From positions 1-64,000 of IMG/VR virus record IMGVR_UViG_3300009376_000011: a DNA stretch of 64,000 bases; one strand, given 5' to 3'. The notes beneath the pieces were generated by a model. That model was not told where the DNA came from. It was given only the letters and a program-made list of their open reading frames with translations, and did not search any database. How positions within the stretch are numbered: the stretch's first letter is position 1; the number at the start of each line of letters is the position of its first letter. Shown here piece after piece: positions 39,601-46,184 of this stretch. Source of the DNA: a virus. The position numbers were made by a program, and so were the translations under genes.

Positions 39601-42600
39601 AAGAACGAGAAGCCGAAGAGGCAGCCGAAGCCGAAGCAGCCCGAGAAGCGGAGATAGAAGCCGAAGAACGTCAGGTTCGTGTCGATGAACATGAGAACAA
39701 TCCTCCGAGCAGTCTTTCTGAAGAAGATCTTGCTAATGAGATAGCCGAACTTAGTGATTCGGAAATCATGGATGATCTTGATAGGGATCGTTTGAATGAT
39801 CTTGAAGCCGAAGTTGAACGTCGTATGGAAGCGGCGGCTAGGCGTGAAGATTCCAATAGGGGTGAACGTAGTAGAAGCCTGAGGTTCCGCGATGATGAAA
39901 GTCTTCAGGAAGAACTAGACGAGTTGATGGAGGATCCTGACGCCGATGAGGCTCGTATGGATGCGCTTGAAGCCGAATTGGATCGTCGGGAAACGCAACG
40001 GAGTCGGCGCACAAGGGAACGTACCCGTGAACGCACAGACGAGTTGGAAGCGGCGGAACAGCGCGAGTATGAAGGAGAGGGAGAAGATGACGAAGAAATT
40101 CTCCTGCCGGAAGTAGAGCCTGATTATTCCGACGAGGACGAAGAGGATGCTGGAGGCCCAACGGATGGGGATTTGATTGATCCTTACGCGGAGATGGAAA
40201 GGGATATGACGACTCCGCCTCCGGACGAAGAAGATGAAGAAGATGATATTGATGAGTCTGGCGCGAGGCCAATTCCGGAAGAGGACGAGACACCGGACCG
40301 AACCGGTATGCCCGATGAAGGTGGTTCGGGTCCGAATGGCGAGTGGACGGATGCGGATGAGGCGGCAGATCCAGCCGATGATCGTTTCGCTGAGTTGGAA
40401 GACAAACTGGATAGTTTGGATTGGAACATACATGCAGCGATGGCTGCCGGTGATGACGAACAAGTTTTGGGCTACTTGCTCAGACGGGAAGAATTGTTAG
40501 AGGACGACGGCGGTTTGATCGGAACTCACCGTGAAATTATGAGGCATGAGCATGATGCTGAAATCTTGCGGTATCTGACCGAACATGAATATAAGGATGG
40601 AGCGAAGGCGAGGGAAGACGGGGGTCCATCCCATGAGCATTATGAAAATAATCAAAAGTATTTGAATGTGTACGCGGAGGCCCAGAAACGTGGCTTGTTA
40701 GATCCCGATCCTGATCCGGTTGATGATTCGCCGGAGGCGGATCTTCCTGACCCTTTAGAGGGTAAGACCCCGGAGGTCGCTGAGGCAGAGGAAGCCATAA
40801 GGCGGGATTGGGACGGTTATTCTCCAGAAGAGAAAGAGTATTTAGCCCTTCATTTCGTAGATACTGAAGTAGCGAAACTTGAACAAGGATTGATTGACGG
40901 GTACCGCGGCAAGTCTGCTGTAACTGTGCCTCCACTTCCGGATGATGCTACGCCGGAAGAGAGGGAGATCTCTGCCTTGCAGCAGTCGTACCTGAATGCG
41001 AAGGAAGCCACGTTTCAGTTGTTGGCACGAAGGGATATGTCTGGCACGTTGGGGGGTATAGATCATTCCGTTCAAGAGCAACATGCGTTTACCGGCGATA
41101 TTTCGGCTAGACAAATTCTTGCTGCCCATATTTTCGACAAGTTAGATCAAGCCGATTTGAGCAGAGTAATAGACGCACTTAATCCAAACACAAACATGCT
41201 GGGTAATGTTCCTTACGATCCCAATTGGTCAAGGATGGACTTTTATGATGACTTCGACAATCGGGACATTCCTTCGGGAATAGTAGCGTTGGCAGTTAAA
41301 CGTATGCAGGACAAGATGCAAGCAGATGGAACAGTGGTTACTGATGAACAGGTAGCCGAAGCAATGTCAGAACTAGAAGTAAATTTTGCGGCTCCGCTTG
41401 GGGAGGCGATGAGAGCCGAATTGGATCGTCAGATAAAACGAATGGGTAGTGAAGAATTAGGCGGTACGGCTGATCCTTTCCTTCTGAATTTGATACTGCC
41501 GATGGGTGGTCCTCCTACCGGTATTGATGCCATGAATACGCGAAATTCATTCATGGACGATCTCTGGTCGCCGGATGGGTACGGTCGTATGCATAGTGCT
41601 GACTTGTTGCGGATAACTATAGGCGCTCCGAATGTTGGTAAGGGTATGGGCGAAATTGGTCGTCTCATAGTTGAAGATCTTGATGTTGGTTTTGTTCCGC
41701 AGAATATGCTCCATAATCCCGATTTGCTTATTCAGGGTATAATTCAGGCTTACGCTAGGCAACTGAGTAGCGGCGCTATTGACGAAGCGACTTTTGTTAA
41801 TAATCTTAAGAGCCTTCCTGCTGACTTGGCAAAGGGTTACAGGAAGCACGCGACAGCGGGATTAGCAGCATCCCGATCAGGTCCGGGCGCAAGACTCCAT
41901 AGGGATATGGCGACAGCACTTTTTGGGAAGATTGGAGCAGCCGACGAAGCATCCGCTAGAGAAATGTTTGATGCTGGAGTCAAGTTAGCGCTGTTTAAGT
42001 CGGCTGAAGAGGGAGATCTCAGACATTTGGCGTTGGATGGAGTTATTGATGTTCAAATGCCGTTGACTGAGACAGAAGTCGTTGCTGGCTTGATCAGAAA
42101 GTTCCGGGTAATTACAGATGTGCCCGTATCGTTCGGCACCGCAGCGGACGGAGGATCGTTAAAATGGGAGCCTCCTATAACAAGTCGGGGACGAAAGTAT
42201 CAATTGAATCCTTCAGAACAGCAGGCAGCAGCCAATGAGATTGAGGCAGCCGCTGCCCTGTTGTTGCCAGATGATTGGATTGACCTTAGCAATTCATCCG
42301 GCAGAGTTGTTCTGTATAAGCAAGATCTGGACCGTGCTTCGTTTGGTAGTAAGACAACACTTGGCCTTGAGGCTGCCATGCCTGAAGGTGTAGGCACTAG
42401 TGACGGCGCTATAGATATCACTAGAAAGGATTTCACTATTACAGATGGTGGTCATGAAATAGTCCACAGGATTCAGTCCGTAAACGTATTCTTGCTGTTG
42501 CAGGATGATGCGTTTGCACGGCGAAGGCAAACTCCTGCTACTGAGGCAGAAGCAAGATCTCCGAAGTTTAGAAAGCGAACCTTCAATACAATTCTAGGTA

Positions 42601-42878
42601 GGACTGGTATGGGTAGTGAGTCTGCTATTGAAGATCACTTTTCTTTGCCTTACATGGGTAAAGCCTATAAGTCACGGCGTGGTGATCTAAGAATAGAGGT
42701 AAGTTCTACAGGTGTAGAACTTTTGCTTGGAGGGAAGGTTGGTGCCGGACACCGTCCCAAAGATCAGCAGAGAGATGCTAATGGAATACCTCAGGAGTAT
42801 ACGCTAGCGGATGCCTTAGCGGAAGATCGAAGCAGTTCTTGGATCGGTCACGTTTTGGCAATGCTGGTTGGCGTTTAA
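36633..42878 (+). CDS. Giant 2081-aa repeat protein with C-terminal zincin domain
   Basis: ATG at 36633 with GGAGGAAGG nine nt upstream. Residues 30-100 repeat the module of the first giant protein (KVVPYDNDARDADGDGLVQ, then DYKPGD). From about 330 to 1120 there are at least eight copies of a 40-70-residue helical unit of the form (L/M)SDEELxxEIxEL...RLxxLExExDRR within Glu/Asp/Arg-rich sequence. The C-terminus has GGHEIVHRIQ (HExxH at 1941-1945), then DHFSLPYMGKAY and an EVSSTG motif with a possible third ligand E2022. This fits a gluzincin-like metallopeptidase. Internal regions 1250-1900 are unrecognised. It may enter the head with the first giant protein. Confidence 0.75.
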   Translation: MRYPEYRLNEVGFRARLYDVNHIPLEKGIGSIIRRVPKVVPYDNDARDADGDGLVQEGTIWERPAGTRWVSKLGSALSSGLRAIPGNSKIVDKDGNDVDYKPGDKAQGGRAKLRGLLARRRLRRAGKRRRRAAERREEDRERKAPEEYDKLIETLENAANAASQERLIEAEKQRGDAPMDGPFRSFWDTFMEAFTGMKGGREDRNSRDKARGRSAIRKALQMEGNRRTAGDENGNEPDHDREKEFDEEALDGKGVMPSAIEEHHRKLREDPEYRKRWNRALREGKVDQFIEKEGLRPIPDGGDRDPDRPRPRIDPKPPTDAPEAGKPLTDLTDDELQARIEALQDINDDMSLDDLSPAHQAELDALYEERNNRWLRGEGPRPRRPEPDDPEADVEPGFELPDEVIESIEHYRDTVLPELSDQDLAQELAELREALNADDLEDRFPRNDGPERFALALQEHRRRLVQQREERNSPEAMIALADAVSEEDLDQAVGGVLPLHLYPRDMVDNPRSEEAVKAFNERIRERLAERDEARAARGLRWSDERITGASDEELQRRRAELVALDPVGNDSAIRTELERLESERIRREVLAGMQRDLDEYEESDDDLPGDAFFDNEGWIEGDFAWDDDAIDAAINVALATDDTRTIEGIERSLQRYKYDMTTSEWRGAKGRRHREIQAILDRRREERERPTRTVPPRDVDPYGDDEFGFMSDEDLQRHIDDLENIEDRSPDQEARLEALGNEYDERFGTEADVEDMEREERLEWYETDPASLSDEELQTEINELNSESDLDDDAMAWLTKLSEEDDRRQKARNEQEDQEAAEAEAAEEARQAELIEEQRDPRDMTPEEMAEEINAINEADEDELNEHWGSSEAAMDRYNVLQDALSEREEQDARDRDQEEIEDRIAEQDDPTEMRDEDIGEEMSELFDISEDEDYNEEARAQARQRWELLAAEQDRREREREQDERDLSDALDERQAEEDAEEDRIREAEEREAEEAAEAEAAREAEIEAEERQVRVDEHENNPPSSLSEEDLANEIAELSDSEIMDDLDRDRLNDLEAEVERRMEAAARREDSNRGERSRSLRFRDDESLQEELDELMEDPDADEARMDALEAELDRRETQRSRRTRERTRERTDELEAAEQREYEGEGEDDEEILLPEVEPDYSDEDEEDAGGPTDGDLIDPYAEMERDMTTPPPDEEDEEDDIDESGARPIPEEDETPDRTGMPDEGGSGPNGEWTDADEAADPADDRFAELEDKLDSLDWNIHAAMAAGDDEQVLGYLLRREELLEDDGGLIGTHREIMRHEHDAEILRYLTEHEYKDGAKAREDGGPSHEHYENNQKYLNVYAEAQKRGLLDPDPDPVDDSPEADLPDPLEGKTPEVAEAEEAIRRDWDGYSPEEKEYLALHFVDTEVAKLEQGLIDGYRGKSAVTVPPLPDDATPEEREISALQQSYLNAKEATFQLLARRDMSGTLGGIDHSVQEQHAFTGDISARQILAAHIFDKLDQADLSRVIDALNPNTNMLGNVPYDPNWSRMDFYDDFDNRDIPSGIVALAVKRMQDKMQADGTVVTDEQVAEAMSELEVNFAAPLGEAMRAELDRQIKRMGSEELGGTADPFLLNLILPMGGPPTGIDAMNTRNSFMDDLWSPDGYGRMHSADLLRITIGAPNVGKGMGEIGRLIVEDLDVGFVPQNMLHNPDLLIQGIIQAYARQLSSGAIDEATFVNNLKSLPADLAKGYRKHATAGLAASRSGPGARLHRDMATALFGKIGAADEASAREMFDAGVKLALFKSAEEGDLRHLALDGVIDVQMPLTETEVVAGLIRKFRVITDVPVSFGTAADGGSLKWEPPITSRGRKYQLNPSEQQAAANEIEAAAALLLPDDWIDLSNSSGRVVLYKQDLDRASFGSKTTLGLEAAMPEGVGTSDGAIDITRKDFTITDGGHEIVHRIQSVNVFLLLQDDAFARRRQTPATEAEARSPKFRKRTFNTILGRTGMGSESAIEDHFSLPYMGKAYKSRRGDLRIEVSSTGVELLLGGKVGAGHRPKDQQRDANGIPQEYTLADALAEDRSSSWIGHVLAMLVGV

Positions 42879-43219
42879 TGGATAACTTCTTCGCCGGGAC
42901 CGTCGCCTGTTTCGGCGTCATCAAATAAATCTGTATCAATGTTTAGGACTTCGCAGAATTCGCTGAGATAAGCGTCGATGGTACGAAAGATGCGTATCTC
43001 TGGTGGCTCATCGAAAGAGGGCTTATGTCCACTACCGGGTGGGACACCGACATCGCCCCATGTCATGACAACGGAAGAAAGCGCTTCCAACTGTGTTGAT
43101 GCGTGATTGGGATCTTCAGACCAGCCAGTTTCTTCCGTATAGGTGTAGTCAAAAGCGCCCCCTGTAGTGGCTTCTGCCGAATACCAGCCTTCTTTGAATG
43201 TTCCGGTGATGTGGATCAT
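42875..43219 (-). CDS. Isolated minus-strand hypothetical protein (114 aa), moron-like
   Basis: An independent gene opposite to the late genes, converging on the second giant gene with a 4-nt overlap. It has its own promoter (TTGCGT-N17-TAAGAT) ending 6 nt before the ATG and no ribosome binding site, so its mRNA is probably leaderless. The protein starts like a small beta-sandwich (MIHITGTFKEGWYSAEATTGG) and is acidic at the end. Expression separate from the late genes suggests an accessory (moron) function. Confidence 0.7.
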   Translation of the reverse strand: MIHITGTFKEGWYSAEATTGGAFDYTYTEETGWSEDPNHASTQLEALSSVVMTWGDVGVPPGSGHKPSFDEPPEIRIFRTIDAYLSEFCEVLNIDTDLFDDAETGDGPGEEVIH

Positions 43220-43225
43220 GCTCTC

Positions 43226-43254
43226 ATCTTATGTTAGTTGTTGTTTCTACGCAA
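43226..43254 (-). promoter_or_regulatory. Leaderless promoter TTGCGT-N17-TAAGAT
   Basis: On the minus strand TTGCGT (43254-43249) is 17 nt from TAAGAT (43231-43226). Six bases separate the -10 from the ATG at 43219, so transcription would start on or next to the A of the start codon. Confidence 0.7.
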
Positions 43255-43282
43255 CGATTCGATGGATGTTACAGTAGTGCCT

Positions 43283-44035
43283 ATGGCTAAAGATCCTATC
43301 GCAGATACTGTCCTTCCATCGAAGAGGCAAGCACTCAAGGTCGGAAAGATGTTGGGATGTACCGGCGCTCACCGCAAGGGCGACGGTTGGGGCTTGTGCG
43401 AATCAGACGAATTACTGAGGATTCTGATCAAGAAGGGTTCTGCCGCCTACCGCGAGGCACGCGACGGGAAAGAGAAGAAGTCTTGTTGTCGTTCCTGCGA
43501 GATGAAGGCCAACGCTGCGGACGAAAAACTGATCTTTCCAACACGGGAAGAAGCCGAAGCAGCAGCCCTCAACATGGGCTGTTCGGGGGCACACCAGCAT
43601 GGGATCGGTCGATGGATGCCGTGTGAGACAATGGAAGAATTCAGTGCCGCCCGTAACTCTCCGAACAAGACACGCCTTGTCATAGACGCTCCCACGATGA
43701 AACGGCGTAAGCGGATCATTGACTTGCCGAATGTCCGGCAGAGTAATTGGGAACCCTTAGGGGGCAGGGGTATCCGTGGTGTAGAGACATTGGCTGGTGG
43801 GGGGCTAGTCGCGTCTAAGCGCCTCTATACAACTGGCAAGCGTCGCGAGTATGCTAAGCAAGGTATAGCCATGAAGGATGGTTCTTACCCGATTCGTGAT
43901 GTCGGTGATTTGCGAAATGCTATACAAGCCTTCGGTAGAGCAAAAAATAAACCTGCTGCGAAAAAACATATCAAAAAACGCGCTAGGGCATTGGGTAGGA
44001 CTGATCTACTTCCGGACACTTGGAAAGATTCTTGA
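43283..44035 (+). CDS. Late protein with duplicated GCxGAH motif and shared C-terminal module
   Basis: The protein of about 250 aa has two copies of a Cys/His motif, LGCTGAHRKGDGWGLCES and MGCSGAHQHGIGRWMPCET, which I believe recurs in phage head regions. They look like small zinc- or disulfide-bonded units. The C-terminus (DGSYPIRDVGDLRNAIQAFG...RTDLLPDTWK) matches the end of the acidic protein at 25687, so the two may bind the same partner. The start is uncertain (43283, 43262 or 43238): none has a ribosome binding site; TACAGT ends 7 nt before 43283, which would suit a leaderless start. Confidence 0.68.
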   Translation: MAKDPIADTVLPSKRQALKVGKMLGCTGAHRKGDGWGLCESDELLRILIKKGSAAYREARDGKEKKSCCRSCEMKANAADEKLIFPTREEAEAAALNMGCSGAHQHGIGRWMPCETMEEFSAARNSPNKTRLVIDAPTMKRRKRIIDLPNVRQSNWEPLGGRGIRGVETLAGGGLVASKRLYTTGKRREYAKQGIAMKDGSYPIRDVGDLRNAIQAFGRAKNKPAAKKHIKKRARALGRTDLLPDTWKDS

Positions 44036-44052
44036 GCAACTACCTATAGCAG

Positions 44053-44080
44053 TTGCAATGATCTTGTAATAACGTAATCT
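44053..44080 (+). promoter_or_regulatory. Capsid gene promoter TTGCAA-N16-TAATCT
   Basis: TTGCAA (44053-44058) and TAATCT (44075-44080) with a 16-nt spacer stand 90 nt before the capsid ATG, downstream of a small inverted repeat (GCAACT/AGTTGC, 44037-44057) that overlaps the -35. A dedicated promoter fits the high demand for capsid protein. Confidence 0.55.
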
Positions 44081-44169
44081 AAACTAACTACTGTTCAAAT
44101 CGGTTGTGGTGCTTACCTAAGCCGACTGACATCAAAACCATTCAACTATGTCGAACAGGAGTTACGACT

Positions 44170-45483
44170 ATGGCATTTGACGAGAGTCGGCTGACAGAAC
44201 TTCAGGGCGCATTGCGCGAGAAGATGACAGCCAACAACGAGATCGCGGATTCCTTCCGCACGGAGGATGGTACAATTATCATCGACTCCGAGCGCAAGTC
44301 TGCGTTTGATACCAACATGGCAGAGATCAAGGAGATTAAGTCCTTGATTGATTCCATGGAAGACATGCAGCGGGTTTCGGATTGGGGCACAGAGGCTCCG
44401 GCGGAATCGCTTGCTGCGGTTGCTAACGCTGATCAGGCAGGAACGCTGGCTTCGGTCACCATTCCGACTGGCGTGAAGAGCCTTGGCGAAGCATTTGTTG
44501 ACTCTGAGGAGTTCAAGTCAATGATGGTTCGTGGCTCTGGCACGATGGATAGTCCTTACAATGTCAAGAACCTTTACGAAGGTCAGGAAGTCAAGGACAT
44601 GTATTCGGCGCTTCCGACCGGTACGCCGAGCGCGTTTGGCACGATTACCCGTGACCCAATCGTAACTCAGCAGCACCGTCGGACCCGAGTTCGGGATCTC
44701 TTCCCGACCCGGCGCACCAACTCAGCGGTTATTGAGTATTTCCGCATGAGCGGATTCACGAACGCTGCCAGCACCGTTCCTGAGCGTGTTTCTTCGGCCT
44801 TCGGCGCTAAGCCGCAGACGACGATGACGTTCGTGGGCGAGCAGGCTCCGGTTCGGACCATCGCTCACTGGGAAGCAGCCCACCGCAACGTTCTTGCCGA
44901 TGAGCCGCAGTTGCGGTCGATCATCGACAACGAACTCCTTTACGGCCTTAGGCTCCATGAGGATCATCAGATCCTTTCGGGTGCCGGTACCAGCGAAGAC
45001 CTCACGGGTATTCTGAACACCTCCGGTATTCAGACCTACTCATGGTCCGCAGGTGCAACTACACCAGTTGCAGACACCAAGGCTGATGCAATCCGGCGTG
45101 CAGCGACTCTGTCGTTCCTCGCCTACTACGAGCCGTCGGGCGTGATCCTCAACCCGAACGACTGGGAAGACATCGAACTGACCAAGGATTCCAATGGTCA
45201 GTACCTGATGGCAGTTTCCATCGTTCAGGGTGCAGAGGCCCGTGTTTGGCGGATCCCGGTCGTGGACACCCCCGCAATCGCTTCGGGCACAGCCCTTATC
45301 GGTTCGTTCGGTCAGGGTGCCCAGTTGTATGACCGTGAGGAGGCCACAATCCGTGTCTCCGAGCAGCACAGCGACTTCTTCGTGCGTAACGCCATTGTGG
45401 TGTTGGCCGAGCAGCGCCTCGCCCTTGCGGTGAAGCGTCCTGAGTCGTTCGTTAAGGTCACCTTCGACGCCGCTCCTTCCTAA
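44170..45483 (+). CDS. Major capsid protein, HK97 fold
   Basis: From ATG 44170 (AGGAG eight nt upstream; the longer frame to 44104 has no support) the protein has 437 aa. A helical N-terminal delta-like domain (about 1-110) precedes the mature part, which shows the family landmarks. ARTIAHWEAAHRNVLADEPQLRSIIDNELLYGLRLHEDHQIL is the spine-helix region, followed by GVILNPNDWEDIELTKDSNGQY and YDREEATIRVSEQHSDFF near the end. The prohead protease should remove the N-terminal domain. A strong terminator follows. Confidence 0.93.
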   Translation: MAFDESRLTELQGALREKMTANNEIADSFRTEDGTIIIDSERKSAFDTNMAEIKEIKSLIDSMEDMQRVSDWGTEAPAESLAAVANADQAGTLASVTIPTGVKSLGEAFVDSEEFKSMMVRGSGTMDSPYNVKNLYEGQEVKDMYSALPTGTPSAFGTITRDPIVTQQHRRTRVRDLFPTRRTNSAVIEYFRMSGFTNAASTVPERVSSAFGAKPQTTMTFVGEQAPVRTIAHWEAAHRNVLADEPQLRSIIDNELLYGLRLHEDHQILSGAGTSEDLTGILNTSGIQTYSWSAGATTPVADTKADAIRRAATLSFLAYYEPSGVILNPNDWEDIELTKDSNGQYLMAVSIVQGAEARVWRIPVVDTPAIASGTALIGSFGQGAQLYDREEATIRVSEQHSDFFVRNAIVVLAEQRLALAVKRPESFVKVTFDAAPS

Positions 45484-45531
45484 ACCGAATGGAGTGAGTC
45501 CTAGAGACTGACTGAAATACAGGACATAGAG

Positions 45532-45563
45532 AAGCCCCCCGGAGTAATCCGGGGGGCTTTCTC
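45532..45563 (+). terminator. Strong terminator after the capsid gene
   Basis: A perfect 12-bp stem, AAGCCCCCCGGA (45532-45543) with TCCGGGGGGCTT (45548-45559), and a GTAA loop, followed by TTCTC-type sequence. It separates the capsid transcript from the minus-strand block that starts at 45568 and would also stop transcripts coming from the other side. Confidence 0.85.
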
Positions 45564-45567
45564 GTTA

Positions 45568-45966
45568 CTAGATCGAAACTTCGATATGGGAATGTCCATC
45601 ATCTAGAAAGGAAAGGTGGGCTAGAGGGGCTTTCCGAATGATTTCGTCATACCACTTGGCCCACATAGGTCGGGTGACGATAAAGGCGTCATTTAGATAT
45701 GGGTCGTATCTGACCGACATGCCGTGTTTGACTGGAGCGTCAGTGATTGTCCCACGAACAAAGGCGTGAACGTTTTTACGTTTTTCCTCTAGGACACGAT
45801 TCCTGCCAGCGGGCTGAACGACAAACGAGACATCTCGTAGCGTGATTGATTGGACATGATCAATGACGCGACCTTTGTCTTCACCACTCAGGGCACGGAC
45901 GCTGTAACAGTCTTTGTGCAGGTTTCGATAGACCTCTACACGGAGGTTTCTAGGTATGTGTTCCAT
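45568..45966 (-). CDS. Conserved phage hypothetical protein (132 aa)
   Basis: The segment VEVYRNLHKDCYSVRAL...GRVIDHVQSITLRDVSFVVQPAGRNRVLEEKRKNVHAFVRG matches, by recollection, a family frequent in tailed phages of many hosts, always without known function. The start is uncertain: ATG 45966 (MEHIPRNL) or 45996 upstream, both overlapping the preceding gene; neither shows a ribosome binding site. The final HSHIEVSI ends just beyond the terminator. Confidence 0.7.
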   Translation of the reverse strand: MEHIPRNLRVEVYRNLHKDCYSVRALSGEDKGRVIDHVQSITLRDVSFVVQPAGRNRVLEEKRKNVHAFVRGTITDAPVKHGMSVRYDPYLNDAFIVTRPMWAKWYDEIIRKAPLAHLSFLDDGHSHIEVSI

Positions 45967-46175
45967 AGGGAGCGATGTACTAGACATTCCATGCACACGG
46001 CGGCGATTTGGAATTCGTCATGGAACGAAAAAATGTTACGACTCGCCAAATATACATCTCCACAATTATAGCAGTGTCCGCAAATGCCTTCCTCGCGTAA
46101 CCATGCTCCATTGTCGATGGCGGCGTGGAGGGCGGCAGTTACTTCATCAAGAGAGAGTGTATGAAGTGGGTCCAT
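45936..46175 (-). CDS. Zinc-ribbon protein (79 aa)
   Basis: Two Cys pairs, CGHCYNCG and, about 25 residues later, VCMECLVH, form a zinc ribbon between a helical N-terminus (SLDEVTAALHAAIDNG) and a short tail. The ATG at 46175 has no ribosome binding site. A TTGC-type promoter lies 11 nt upstream inside the end of the ribonucleotide reductase gene, so the leader is at most about 5 nt. A role in transcription or nucleic-acid binding is plausible. Confidence 0.7.
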   Translation of the reverse strand: MDPLHTLSLDEVTAALHAAIDNGAWLREEGICGHCYNCGDVYLASRNIFSFHDEFQIAAVCMECLVHRSLWNTYLETSV

Positions 46176-46184
46176 TGAGAAATA

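Noticed and set aside
43238-43282. Upstream starts (43238, 43262) for the GCxGAH protein.
   Set aside because: Those codons overlap the minus-strand promoter of the neighbouring gene and lack a ribosome binding site; 43283 is preferred but remains uncertain.
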